DNA of 64,000 bases from NCBI RefSeq assembly GCF_000281045.1, contig NW_008246127.1, positions 73,445-137,444 on the forward strand, read 5' to 3'. This DNA is from Saprolegnia diclina VS20 (lineage: Eukaryota; Oomycota; Saprolegniomycetes; Saprolegniales; Saprolegniaceae). The notes under the pieces are model-generated. The model was not told the DNA's origin. It ran no database searches and was given only the letters and a program-made list of their open reading frames with translations. This document shows positions 1 through 11,700 of the stretch, piece by piece (positions within the stretch are counted from its first letter, which is position 1; the number at the start of each line of letters is the position of its first letter). The translations under genes were made by a program, and so were the position numbers.

Positions 1-304
1 GCGTCGACATTACCACCGCCCTCAATTCGGACAAGTCCGATTTTCAGTTCAGACAGTACGTGATTGGTGCGCCGAAATTTAAACGCACCAATCCCACAAT
101 CGAACGTGGTATCTTGGCCTCCATTCTCGCGTGGCGCCACGACGGAGGGGGCACGGTGACCTAATTAGCGCAGTGGTGGTATGTTGCCACCGCTTCGAAG
201 GTCGCACGAAACATGTGGTGTGTCACGTCGCCTGTGTGGCCATCGTGGACAGTGCACGGTTTGCTCAAGTTCACTTTACAATTTCCTTCGAAACCAAAAC
301 GACG
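1..304. other. Upstream intergenic region
   Basis: No convincing coding exon is seen. The stretch precedes the first CxxHGG protein gene and probably holds its promoter. The only structure I notice is a short perfect inverted repeat at 63-92. Open frames entering from 131 are in frame with the downstream gene but have no family similarity before the ATG at 305, so I treat them as untranslated. Confidence 0.4.
63..92. repeat. Short inverted repeat (9-bp arms)
   Basis: ATTGGTGCG at 63-71 is the exact reverse complement of CGCACCAAT at 84-92, with a 12-nt AT-rich loop. It lies about 210 bp before the first gene. The arms contain an ATTGG/CCAAT pentamer, so a paired CCAAT-type protein-binding site is as likely as an RNA hairpin. 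Function is inferred only. Confidence 0.35.
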
Positions 305-736
305 ATGACTACAGCCATGATGCCAGCCACGACGCCGTTGTGGCACCGCCCGCTCAACGTCGTCCTTCTACCCTCCATGCTCTGCGCACCAGCGCCGACG
401 CGCCTTCCCGGTATCGAAGCGCTCTTGCACCCGACGACGCCGAGCCCAACGACGACGAGCCCAACGTCAACACGATCACCGCGCTGGCGCCACTCCAAAT
501 ACTGCACGGTCGAGGGTTGCGAACGCGTCTCGCAGCGCAACGGTCTCTGCCACCGTCACGGCGGGAAGCGCACGTGCAAGGATGTGTCGTGCAACGCAAA
601 GGACCGCGGGAACGGCTACTGCATCAAGCACGGCGGTGGTCGGCCCTGTGATGTCGCTCAGTGCACAAAGAAGGCTCGCCGTCAAGGCTTGTGCACACAG
701 CACCACCGCATGGTGCTGGTCAAGGACGCGTGCTAG
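305..736 (+). CDS. CxxHGG repeat (WRKY19-like) protein, copy 1
   Basis: A 143-aa protein in one exon. The N-terminal half is low-complexity (Pro/Thr/Ser, from about residue 40). The C-terminal half carries repeats of the form C-x4-C-x7-G-x-C-x2-H-G-G: 'CTVEGCERVSQRNGLCHRHG', then a second and third copy with the same Cys/His spacing, ending in QGLCTQHH. Such Cys/His repeats are common in oomycete proteins that automatic pipelines label 'WRKY19-like'; zinc binding is likely from spacing but unproven. The ATG at 305 is chosen because the paralogue at 2436 also starts shortly before a hydrophobic 'VLLPSML' motif shared by both. There is no signal peptide. The true function is unknown; a nucleic-acid or protein-binding regulator is a guess. 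Confidence 0.75.
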   Translation: MTTAMMPATTPLWHRPLNVVLLPSMLCAPAPTRLPGIEALLHPTTPSPTTTSPTSTRSPRWRHSKYCTVEGCERVSQRNGLCHRHGGKRTCKDVSCNAKDRGNGYCIKHGGGRPCDVAQCTKKARRQGLCTQHHRMVLVKDAC

Positions 737-2435
737 GTCCTGAGAATGCAAGAGCTTATTTAAAACAAGAAGAAACCCATGTCGTTACCATCCCGGTTTG
801 TCGAGCGTTGTATGATGCTACGCCTCGTCGTACGTTCAACCACTGAGCTCGTATACTAGAGAAAGCCAGAGAATTCTCGTCGGCAAAATGTCCTGGCCGT
901 CCGCAATCATCACACAGAGGGCCCATTTAGCTGCCCGAACTTGGCACTGCGTGGGTCCACCCGACTTTATGGTGCAGAGGCAAGTTATGTCCAGCACCAG
1001 GGGACAGGACGCGCATTATCAATCGCTCGTGCCAGCACTCACAGCAAAAAGACAACGAAACCACTGCATACCCAACATCGTCGCAAAGGTACTTTCGGCT
1101 TCGTTCGCGGTGCTGCTGCGACGTGCGAACGTACGTCAAGCAATCAAAAGCCCAGTCGCTTCGTGGTCCGAGCTGCAGGGCTCGGCGCCCCGAGTCGTTG
1201 TCGTTGGCCCAGCCCCATCTCTTAAAATGAGTGCATGCACTCTCCACCTAGTACGTGACTAGCTCGTCGTATTGACTACGTATACGCGTACGTCGTCGTC
1301 GTTGTCGTCGATGGCTTCTCCCAATCACATGGAGCTCCGCGTCGTCGAAGCGCCCAACACGAACCTCAACCATTGTTCTTGCAAATACGACGTGCAGTAT
1401 CTGCTACGAAGTATTTGTGGTCGGTGTTGCATCGCTCCTAGACACGGAGAGCCATTTTTATTGTCATTGGGAGCCCCAATGTCACCGCGTCTTGTCCACT
1501 AGGAGCGAGTGAAGCATCAAAATTCGTTGCTTTTCTCGTTTCGCAACTTGGATTGCTCCCTTTTGCGACGTAGGGCGACGCTGCACCCAAGAATGCACCT
1601 GATGCACTAATCGCAACTGATGATGCATCGGATTCTTGAAGCGGCCGTACCACGTCGGCATTATTTAGCGCTGCGAGGAGACTTTGTCACCAAATTTTAG
1701 CAGGCAGTGGTGCACAGGTGGCATGGAGCTCATCTTTTGTTTGGCCAAGCAAGGCTTCCGTCCATCTCAGTTATCGAGGTACATACAGCCGTAGCCAGAA
1801 CTTGTCCTCTCAACACGGCGGCGGCTTGGCAGCGCGTAATGACGTCGCATCGTTTAGTTTACAGTACCGCGCAGGTCCTGGAGGAATCAAATTCCGGGTC
1901 CCCACCACGTGTCGCAGAGAAAAAAACGATCTTTTTTTCTGGTGTACTAAACGACGACGCGGCGTTCGGCAGCCGGTGTCCCAGTGACCGCTACAGAATA
2001 GGCCTGCAGCTGCGACCACGTTTCTCGAGTCGTCTCGACATTCGCCAGCATTCACGACGAACTCGCTGCAGAACGACCGCCTCTCCTCTTCGCGATGAGC
2101 AATCCTGCTCGTCGTCCAGCAGAGTGTGATCTGCCGACAGCGGCTTACCGCAGCGCCGTACCACGGCGTGGATCATCTCATCCAGGATGACGTGGGGAAG
2201 GGCCTACTCTGCAACGTAAACAATGGCCATGGAATAAACCCCCAGCCATCTGGTTTACATCCCGGATCTACTTCATACAAAGCTAGTATGGATGCGGTAC
2301 GGCGCGCTCATGATAACCTGAACAGCTGCTTTCGCCGTGAGAGTAGGATGATGCGCAGGTAATATTCGCTTCGATCTTCTTTCCAAGACGAGTCTGCATT
2401 TCGAGATTGGCGCCCAAACGACCAACACAAGCACG
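737..2435. other. 1.7-kb intergenic region, no gene recognised
   Basis: Several short open frames exist on both strands but none has recognisable domains, credible splice pairs or the coding texture of neighbouring genes. A degenerate GTC trinucleotide run lies at about 1291-1310, directly after a self-complementary stretch (TACGTATACGCGTACG). The last part before 2436 should contain the promoter of CxxHGG copy 2. The region may be decayed duplicate sequence, but I cannot align it to anything in the window. Confidence 0.4.
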
Positions 2436-2918
2436 ATGATGTACCACCACTACTCGGAGGCGCCCTACTATGCCACCGCACCGCTGCCCGCGCACCCGCG
2501 AGACATGGTGCTCCTGCCGTCGATGCTCTTCCGCGACCATCTCGTGTCATCCCCGCCCTTTGAACAGTCACGTCGTGCGCCAACGACGTTTGCACTTCCG
2601 TCGATCAAGAGCCTTCTGTCCGAGCCCAGCATTGCCCCTGTCGAGGCAACGCCGGTGGTGCCGACCAAGCCGCGCTGGCGTCCGTCCAAGTACTGCACGG
2701 TCGAGGGCTGCGAGCGCGTTTCGCAGCGCAACGGCCTCTGCCACCGTCACGGCGGGAAGCGATCGTGCAAGGACCCGTCGTGCAATGCCAAGGACCGTGG
2801 GAACGGCTACTGCATCAAACATGGCGGCGGCCGCCCTTGTGACGTGGCCCACTGCGGCAAGAAGGCGCGGCGCCAAGGCATGTGCACGCAGCATTTTCGC
2901 CTCGTGAACACGCCGTAG
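2436..2918 (+). CDS. CxxHGG repeat (WRKY19-like) protein, copy 2
   Basis: A 160-aa single-exon protein and clear tandem paralogue of the gene at 305. From 'RWRPSKYCTVEGCERVSQRN' onward the two are almost identical at protein level and differ mostly at third codon positions, while the N-terminal halves are only loosely similar (shared 'VLLPSML' motif). It has three Cys/His repeats with spacing C-x4-C-x7-G-x-C-x2-H-G-G, the last ending QGMCTQHF. The pattern suggests a recent duplication with purifying selection on the zinc-finger-like half. The N-terminus is Tyr/Ala/Pro-rich without a signal peptide. The biochemical role is not known to me. Confidence 0.8.
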   Translation: MMYHHYSEAPYYATAPLPAHPRDMVLLPSMLFRDHLVSSPPFEQSRRAPTTFALPSIKSLLSEPSIAPVEATPVVPTKPRWRPSKYCTVEGCERVSQRNGLCHRHGGKRSCKDPSCNAKDRGNGYCIKHGGGRPCDVAHCGKKARRQGMCTQHFRLVNTP

Positions 2919-3383
2919 AAGACTTGGCGCGCACTGTACATTACCACTAGTTCTATAGGCTTTCCTATGGTAGCTCGATTATTTAAGAAGCCGTTCGTCG
3001 GGCCACAATCGTATAGCCGATGATTCCAGACTTGTAGTGTCCAAGATGATTCCTACTACCTGCCTACATGGTTCAGGGCAGTTGCGTCGGAAGTTCAGAA
3101 GCCATGGGTCGCTGTGACCGTACACCTACCCTCCAACGATCCAGCGTACCATCATCCTATCCAGCGCCCCAGCTGGGTCGTCCGCCGGTGTGATCACACA
3201 ACATCGTGCGCGTGACAGACACCCGTTTGCGCAGTTCGACCCGCAGACGAAGCTGTGCAGAAACGACGTTCTTGATTATTGCTACTACACACGTGGGTGC
3301 TTCGTGATCACGGTGCTCCGTCGCGTCGATGCCAACGCGGTTGCATATTGGTCCAGGGCCCAGCGTGAGCAACGACTGCATCA
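2919..3383. other. Intergenic, convergent 3' ends
   Basis: The region separates the end of CxxHGG copy 2 (plus strand) from the stop codon of the prolyl-tRNA synthetase (minus strand). No gene is supported; it should hold two 3' UTRs and polyadenylation signals. Confidence 0.4.
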
Positions 3384-5148
3384 TCAGGCACCGACGTGCG
3401 CCCGCAACTCCGACGGCGCCACGTAGGACACATTCATGCTGGGACGGTGCAGCACTTCCAGGAGCCCCTCGGTCGCGAACCGCTTTCCGACTACGATGCG
3501 CCACGTGTACCCAATGAGCTCGGCCTCCGTGAGCTTGACGCCCGGGCGCTCGGTCCAACGGTCATCAAGCATCACGTCGTCCGGCAACGCAGCCGCGAGG
3601 TCCGTGGCGACCGCCGTTGCCGCCGACTCGGTGTCCTTGCCGACACCGATGACGACGGCCTTGTACGGCGCGATGGCGTCCGGCCACACGATGCCGTGCT
3701 TGTCATGAAGGCTCTCGACGGATGCGGCCATGAGGCGCGTGACGCCCATGCCGTAGCAGCCCATGTCCATGTTCTGCGCCTTTCCGTGCGCGTCGAGGTA
3801 CGTCGCACCGAGCGCCTTGGAGTACTTGTCCCCAAGGTAAAACACATGTCTACCAGACAAGCGTCATGAATGACATCAACCGGCGTTCGTACCCGACTTC
3901 GATGCCCCGTTTCTCGACGAGCTTGCCGTGCTCGCAACACGGGCACCCATCGTGCTCTTTGGCCAATCGAAAGTGACCCGAGATGGCGTTCTGGGCCGCG
4001 AGGAAGTCGGCGAGACCGCCCGACGGCGCAACGCCGGCGTCGACAAAGATGGAAGGGGACGGCAGCGCCAGCGCGCACTCGACATGACCCGGCTTGACTT
4101 CGACAAGACCATCGACGTCGTCAATATGGTCCTTGAGCGAGAGCGGGTTCACCTCGCGACCTTCCGGCGTCAAGATGACAACGAGCTGTGTCTTGTTCTC
4201 GGCCAGGAAGAGCGTCGGAGTGTAGCCATGTGCCGACGCCACGAGGTCACCTAGCGACGCGATCGGCGCCGAAATGCTCGACGCTGGCAGCACACCGCGC
4301 GCCTTCTCGACGTTGGCCGCGTACGTGCACGACGAGCACGACAGGAGCGCGTCCTCGCCAAAGCCCGAGAGCACGTGGAACTCGTGCGAGAGGCTGCCAC
4401 CAATGTTGCCCGTGTCGGCTTCGACCTGCGCAATCGGCAGCTGAAGCTTTGCCAGGATCTTGTGGTAAGCGTCCACCATGAGGTGGTACGTCGTCTCGGC
4501 GCCGGCGCGGTCAACGTCAAATGTGTAGGCGTCCTTCATCACAAACTCCTTGGCGCGAAGGAGGCCAAATCGCGGCCGGATCTCGTCACGGTACTTGCGC
4601 CCGATCTGGTACAGGCGCAACGGCAGAAGCTTGGGCGACGAGACGGTCGAGGCAACGAGCGATGTGAACACCTCTTCGTGCGTCGGGCCAAGGCAGTGGG
4701 CGACGTCGCGACGGTCCGTCACGCGGAAGAGCTCTGGACCGCTCGATTCCCACCGACCGGTTTCCTGCCACAGATCGGCCGTGAGGAGGCAGGGCATACT
4801 CAGCTTCGAGCACTTGATCGCATGCATGTGCGTGTCGATGATGGCTTCAAGCTTCGCGAGCGACCGGCCTGCAAGCGGCAGCATCATGTAGATGCCGTTC
4901 GATGTTTTGCGGATGAAGCCGGCGCGGACCAGCAGCTGATGGCTGGGGATGGCTGCGTCGGCCGGAATCTCCTTCGTCGTCGGAATGAACGTGGCACTGC
5001 GGAGAGCAAGTGCTGGCGCTGTCGAGAGCGAGCGCGCGGACGTCAAGGCGCGGCCAGGGAGGCGATGGACGCTGCGCCACATGCCACCGATCTTGACCAC
5101 GAACCGAAAAGACGCTCGGTGTCGAACACTTATCCGGATGACACTCAT
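3384..5148 (-). CDS. PARS2: Prolyl-tRNA synthetase, mitochondrial (bacterial type)
   Basis: It charges tRNA-Pro in the organelle. Two exons encode about 573 aa; the 43-nt GT-AG intron at 3892-3850 joins 'RGIEVG' to 'HVFYLGDKYS', restoring the family motif. Seen in order: class II aaRS core with 'TGRWESSGPELFRV', 'LGPTHEEVFTSL', 'RPRFGLLRAKEFVMKDAYTF', 'GNIGGSLSHEFHVL', then 'MGCYGMGVTRLMAA' and a C-terminal anticodon-binding domain. These match the short bacterial/mitochondrial ProRS. An insertion domain with a Cys-Pro-Cys-Cys element lies near residue 410. The N-terminus from the second in-frame Met (5082) is Arg/Ser/Ala-rich, like a mitochondrial presequence, so translation may start there and not at 5148. 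Confidence in identity is high; start uncertain. Confidence 0.92.
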
Positions 5149-5156
5149 ATCCGGAT
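5131..5156. promoter_or_regulatory. Paired ATCCGGAT palindromes at ProRS start
   Basis: The 8-bp palindrome ATCCGGAT occurs at 5132-5139 and again at 5149-5156, two turns of DNA apart, at the 5' end of the synthetase gene. Related GGATA/CCGGATA elements recur before the methyltransferase gene at about 29240-29287. If translation begins at 5082 both sites lie in the promoter or 5' UTR. The regulatory role is inference from symmetry and position. Confidence 0.35.
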
Positions 5157-5215
5157 AATGGATATCAAACGAGCAACTCTACTTCTCAAAAACAAGCCTT
5201 CGATTGTACTTGGGG

Positions 5216-8200
5216 CTACCAAACCGCGCCCATTTCGTGTTCAAAGAGTGCTGCCTTGAGCTGTGCAATCTCTTGGGCGGCGTTGGTCGCAATCACGCGC
5301 AGTTGGTCCTCTAACACTCGCACCCGCACCCCGAGCACGTTATTGTCGTCAGTCGAAGGTGGGCTTGACAGTGTCGCTGGGGTCTCCGTGTTGACGGCTT
5401 TGTCTGCGCGTGCCACGATGGCTGGCAAAAACGGCTTTGGCGGTGGGGGTTGATCCCGAATGCTGTCGCTGGAGGCCTCGCCGTTGGCCTGTCGAGGTGG
5501 TCGTAATGGTGGAACCATCGGTTTGGTCGCCATCGTCCGCGCCGAGTCTAGTCCTGGTTGATGGGCACGGGCGGATGCGATATGGTATCTAGAACCTCAT
5601 ACTGTTATCGGACGTGAACAAGACAATGTTGTAGTACGTGGCTTGCTCCTTCAAAAAGGCGTTTTCGAGACGCAGGCGAAAAATCTCGGCCTACACGACG
5701 CGTCATTTCTCATCGGCGCTCAAGGCCGCGCACATGAACATTCGGGCCAATTGAGTTGGCCTTGGCTTCGGCAAGCTTGGTGTCGACGAGCTTCTCGAGC
5801 TTGGCGATGACGCTCTCTTGCGTACTAATGGTTTGCTAGCGAGCTATGAGCCCTGCGACTTTCGTCATCAAGTCACCTTACCTTGTACACGCTAATTTTT
5901 TGCATTTCGCGCTGGGATTTCTGAACGTAGGCTGCTTGTGCGACGTGGGCAGCTTCCATTTCGCGGTGCTTGGTCTATCGCAGCGTAAAGCCGACTGTGT
6001 GAGGTAGCGAGGACCTGGACGGCCAAGAGCTCGGCTTCAAAATTGCGGCAAGCGAGAAGCTTCTGCGTGAGGTCGCGATGGCTTTGGTCGAGGTCGTTGT
6101 ACTTGGTTTGGAGCTTCCGGTAGTGCTGCGCTAGCAACGGCATGTTGCTGGTCGTGAGGCGGTTGCCTTCCAAGCATAGCTGCAGCTCCTACGAACGAAA
6201 AGCCATGAATGCGACCCCACCTTCTGATACGACTCTTTGTCCACCTCTTGTTGGCGCTGCTCGAGGGCTTCGTAATTGTTGATTTTGACCTGAAGCGTCT
6301 GCAGTAGCTGGTCCTTCCTTTGCAGCGTTTTCTACGAGTCATCGTGAGCTGACATGAAGTGCCACGTTTCCAGAGACTCGAAGATCTACGATTTCCGTGC
6401 CGCAGGTTCGAAGTGCTTGCGTCCGCTTGTCCATCTCCACGTGCAACTACATACTTTCGTTCTCGACGATACGATGCAACAATAAAACCTTCTCGATGGT
6501 GGCCTGCTTGGACCGTAGCTCCGTCGATAGCGTTTGCAGTTGATCTCGCATGTCGTCACGCGGTGTTGCGACCAGCGGCGGCGGCCCACTATCGCTCAGT
6601 GGAACTTTCTCTGACAAGTGGTCGAGGGGAGCGAGCTCCAAGATGCGAGGCTCTGGTATCCTGGTCTCGATAGCGCCGTCTCGGAAGAGCGACGCCACGA
6701 CGCCAGAGATGCCTCCGGTGTCAACAACTGACGAAATCGGGTGGCGGTTGAGGCCTCTTGCGATCGCGCCCATCCACGCGTGTGTCTTGAGGATCGTTCG
6801 ATTTGTGCACATGACGCGCTCGCTTCGAAAGGAGTCGTCACTGGTCCAAATACGGAGCGATGCTAGCCACGGAGTGTTGGCATGCGTGCTAGAAGCAGCT
6901 GCAGTACCGCGCAGGACGAGCGAGTAGGGCGCCGAGTGCATTTGAAGCGGAATGCCCACTGTGGTTTTCGCCTCGGACGAGGTTGCTCGCGGAGGCGACA
7001 CAGTGACCGGAAGACTGCCTCCGACACATACCATCTATCCAAGCTTGCAGTGTCAAAACAAGTATTGATGACGTACCTCGCCCTTAAGATTTGGTGCGTA
7101 CACCGAGCACTGGATCCGGAGTGCCAGCGTCGCACAATCAAACGTTATTGGGTACTGCCAGTGGTACGCACTGGCGTCCCAGCGACCTCCGGGGGTGAGG
7201 CGCCATGAAATAGGCTGCCAACTTCGTAGGGCATCGGCGGAATCAACGACGGGCGCTGGCTACTGGCACGTGAGCTCGAGTCGGGATATTGACGCACGTA
7301 CGAGCGGCGCATCGACGGTCCTTGCCGTTCCCGCGGCACCAGCGTCCAAAATCTCGAGTCGGAGCCTCGTCTTGTCGTCAACGAGGCTTGGGTGCATTGC
7401 ATTTGACCCAATGCTCTCCAACGTTAGTTCGGCCCGGTGCAGAGGAGGCCTCCTAGCAACCGATTGTTTGGAAGCTCATATCGGAAGATCAAGACGACGC
7501 ACAGCAAGTGGGTTCGAAAAAACGTCACCAGGAGGCTCGCCGACGCGGCGAACGCGCTCGATGCTGGCGGCAGTTGCAGCTCCATCGACGCCTCCGAGTC
7601 CAACGGAAGATACTCGACGGGCATGGCTACTGCCGCGAGAAGCATATCTTGGCCATCAAGACTCTTGGCGATGATCTCGAGCACGACACCCCACACACCG
7701 CGGGTGCGCACACTGGACGGGACGTTGGCGGCAATCATCTCGTTGTAGATGGGCGATGCGCTCTAAGAACGTAGCATGAACGCCTTGTTGCTCCTCGCTG
7801 CGCTACCTGCTCGACAACGCGTGTTGCGCCGAACGGGGTGTAGAGCCCATCGTAGACCCGACGCTCGCCCGCGGGGCAGGTCCAAAACTCACAGGCCGTC
7901 GCTACGTCCAGCCGCCGAGTCGGTCGCAGCACGACAAATGTCGTCGGGGTAGGGTGTCCGAGGTGCTCGAATCCACGCCCGTAGTGTACAACAGCAAAGA
8001 CGTTGTCGGTTGTCGCCGATGCACTAAACGGTCTAGCCACATTCGTCAATGCCACTGTTGGTTGCAGCGACTATACCGCGTTGTGGCTTTGATATCCTGC
8101 GGCGTCGTGCAAAACTCGGGACGAAACACCGCCGTGTCGGCGCTGGACAAGTCGAGCACCGGCGGCGCGATGGACGTGCACCGGGGCAAGGCTTCGAGTT

Positions 8201-8429
8201 TGGACGGAAGCTGAATTTCCGAGTTTCGGCGTCCGACAAGAGGAGGGGATATCTCGGCGACCGAGTTGCTTCGACTGCCCTCTGCAACTATAGGTGGAGT
8301 GTCGATAGATGGGCGGCGGGATCCATTGGAAGCCACTGGCGGGGGCGTCGGAGGCGGACCAGCCATTCGATTCGAGCGGTCCCTCGAAGGGTTGTCTGCC
8401 CCCGTGGTCAAGAGAGACGGCTCACTCAT
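5216..8429 (-). CDS. Multi-exon coiled-coil protein with C2-like N-terminal region
   Basis: Thirteen exons joined by 12 short GT-AG introns give one open frame of roughly 890 aa from the ATG at 8429. Order: a Pro/Ser-rich disordered N-terminus (about 100 aa), two to three beta-rich segments that resemble C2-type sandwiches (for example 'DNVFAVVHYGRGFEHLGH' and 'YHWQYPITFDCATLALRIQC'), then a long coiled coil ('RDQLQTLSTELRSKQATIEK', 'LQRKDQLLQTLQVKINNYEA', 'QTKYNDLDQSHRDLTQKLLA') and a short C-terminal coil. The layout is like centrosome or basal-body proteins with C2 plus coil, but I cannot name the family. The last intron (about 55 nt, near 5548-5602) decides whether the 105-aa C-terminal exon belongs here or is a separate small gene; the frame is preserved if spliced. 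Confidence 0.65.
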
Positions 8430-8722
8430 GCTGTAATGACGCGTTGGTCTTGAGCCAAGAGGACAGGCATGCAGCGCCAGGTACAGCTCGGTCAATCTAG
8501 CCGTTTTAGCAATAACGCCAGCTTGTGTTGAATTAACCAAACTTTATGAAACACTATGCCTGCGATAGCGTGTATCCTGGATGGCGGCGTAAATATGCAT
8601 ATTTGAAAAATGAGCCATGGGTGTCCTTGCGAGCATGACTTGTCACTCCGTGCCATGCGCACGTTCACGACCTTTCGATCAAGCCATGCACCGATACTAG
8701 TGTATTGGTCGAGGCGACATAA

Positions 8723-11700
8723 TCAATCTGTGAGGGGGCAAGCATGCTGTAGCGATCGGTGCCATTGGGGTGCCTGGCTTAACCCTGGAATGGTCTTGGC
8801 TGCCTTCAACACGTGAACGCGCCACGACTTGCAGTCCAAAACGTACACGACACCGTGTGCGCCACGCAGCGTGAGCAGTCCGTCCATGACCGCGGAAGCT
8901 CGGTCGAGGTAGTAGACGCCATTGTGCGTGCGGTGGTCGTGCTTGAAGAGGTACGTCGCGCCCGCCGAGAGAAAGAGGCTGTGAGCCACGGGCGCTGGGG
9001 ACACACCGACGCGCCACTTGGCTGCGGCCGAGAGTAGCACTTTGGACACGAGCACGAGACCAACGAGCGTCAAGAGGCGAGTGGCTTGGCCAATGTAGAT
9101 GACGCCTGCATCGCACGCGACGTCAAAGTCCAGAGCCGTCGCAGAACAGCGCAGGTCAATCGCCACTCGGTGCTCAACGGGCGCCGTCGTTGTCAGGAGC
9201 GCGGCGATGGCCCACACGACCGCATTATGCACCGAGAGGTAGTACGACGTGTACTCGCGCGTGAGAACGAGCAAGAGATCGCTGATGATGGACGCAAGCC
9301 ACGTGACCTCGTTGGCTGCGAGCACAAGCTTGTACCACGGGCGGTCGTCGTAAAAGACGCTGATGACGCCGGTAAAATGCAAGGTTGGCGACGCCGTAGA
9401 AAGCATGCACTGGCGGTGAGGCTGCGGAGACACAGGAGCGGGCGGCCGACCCACGCGACGCCCCGACGTGTCCGAATTTGAACATGTTGGTGCCTTCGAC
9501 GTGGCCACAGCTCCGCAAGGCGTAGAAAACCACGAATGCTGCGATCGTGATCATTGTGAACGTCACGTAGATAAGACAGCCACGAGCGTACTGCGCCAAA
9601 TTGACGGGCACGTCGTGAGCCTGAACGGACTCCCGGCGGGGGTCTTGGAGGTTCGTGAGGAGCGTTAGATTGTTGCCTGCGTCGCCTTGAAACGCTACAA
9701 CTTCCCGCGCCCCAGCAACCCATTCGTAGAGAAAGAGCCACGCGAAAAAGCCAAACGCTGGCTCGTCCAGTAGCTTTGCGTGCAAAAGCTGCAGCGGCGG
9801 CGCGCCGTCGAGGTATCCATAGTTGATAAATCCAATCTCCAAACTTTGAAGAGCGTGGGTCACATCCACGTCCGGCGCTGCAGACGGCACGTACGTCGTC
9901 AGAAAGGCCTGCGTTTGACCGAGGTACGCTCGACACGCCTCATAGTTAGTTGGGTCGAACGCACACGAAGCCGATATGTTCATCGGAGTCGCCATCGCCG
10001 CTGCGACCACGTAGTGTTGTCGTGACGGTTCTATCCTGGCGAGGACTCCTGTTGTCGGTACGCATGGCTCGGCGAACGAAAACAGATTGTTGAGTCCAAT
10101 GTCGACCGATGAGGGGTACGCGACGTCTGGGCACAGCGGCGAGGCGCCGAACGTGACGCCTCCGCGTCCGAGCCACGGTGGCGGTACGGGATACGACGAG
10201 TCCAGTGGGATAATATTGGCATACGCGATCTGGGCTGGCGTCGACAGCGTCAAACTCAAGCGAACAAGGTCCACGAGGTTTCGAACTGCGCCAAGCACCC
10301 TCTTCGGGACGCTGATGTAGAGCATATCGACGGATCCAAAGGGGCCGAGGACGTTTGTGAGCAAGCTGAAACCTTGCGAAAGCGGCAGCGAGAGCACAGC
10401 GCTATGGGCGAGAACGCTTGCAATCGTGTTGTTGCCATACGCAAAGACAGAACTCAATCGAAGCAGACTGCAACCGTTGATCGTGCTCGAGTTGTCGACT
10501 ACCGCCATCAAGTCGTTGGCGAGGCCCCAGTACATTTTGAAACTGGATTGGCTCGAGAAGCGGTAGGACCCATTCTGGCGCTGAAGGGTAAGGGGATACA
10601 CGAGACCATAGGCGTTCACAATCGAGTACATGCTGGAGACGCCGATGTGCTTGAAGTTTTGCCACTGTGTGTCGTAGTACGTGACGTTGGCGCGACGCCA
10701 GACGTCTGCTTCGTCGATCAAACTTCGGCGCGGCGTCGAGAGCCAATGGGCTCCGGCAATCGACCGCCGAAGCTCGGACGCGATACCGACGTCAAAAGCT
10801 TTGCCCCAGCATGCTGTAAATCTGGCTCTGTCCACATTGTGCACCAGCGATGCCAAGTAGACGGCGCCGTTGCTCGTCATGGCTCGACAGCGTGCTTGGC
10901 GGGTGCTGGTTGCGGCCATCTCCCACGTTTGATTCCAATCGACGTAGCAGTACGGGGTAAAGAGCCACGGCGCGTCACAGCCATCGATCGAGCGAAGGGC
11001 TTCGATGGCCACTTGGATCGAGGTCAAGACCGAGTGCTGCAGGCGAGCGCCATAGTTAGCCGGCGACGCCACGAATGCAACATCGGCGTCAAACGCCCCG
11101 ATCAAATTGATGTGCTTGTCGTCCAGTCGACAGGACAGTGGCAGTGAAAGTCCAAACACGAGTTGCTCCGTGAGCCACGACGCGACAAAGGCGTGACCGC
11201 CCGTGACGTTGAACCCGCTCCAATAAAAGTTGTTGGACAAGTCTGTTGTCGCCACGTCCAGGTACAAGACACTGCCGCCGAGGGATATGAGCATGTGTAA
11301 AAGCCCAAGCACAGCCATCAACCGGCGCCAACGCCGCGACCGCGTTGTTGGCGCAACGACGTCGACATCCACGCGCTGCAACTGCGCGCTCAGCAGGTGC
11401 ACCCCCGTCGGCGACGAAGAGCATTCAGGTACGAGGAGCCTCCAAAGCTTGATGTCAAAGAAGCACCGCATCGATCCGCAGGAGCAAAAGATGACACAGG
11501 CGAGCGCGCTTCCGACAGCGTCGAACGTCTGCGCTGCCGCAGCCGTTGGCAAGGGTTGAAGAAACATATGAGCGACCCCGGACAAGCGCAAACTGGGCTC
11601 GGCCAGCGGCAATACAGGATATACGACACGTTTCTGGAAGCACATGGCGGCCACGGTAACGCCGAAAACGACGACGAGCTGAATGCTCACGAGGTCCAGC

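Noticed and set aside
4375-5259. 294-codon plus-strand frame opposite the prolyl-tRNA synthetase
   Set aside because: Antisense shadow; the minus strand encodes a clear synthetase with all motifs.
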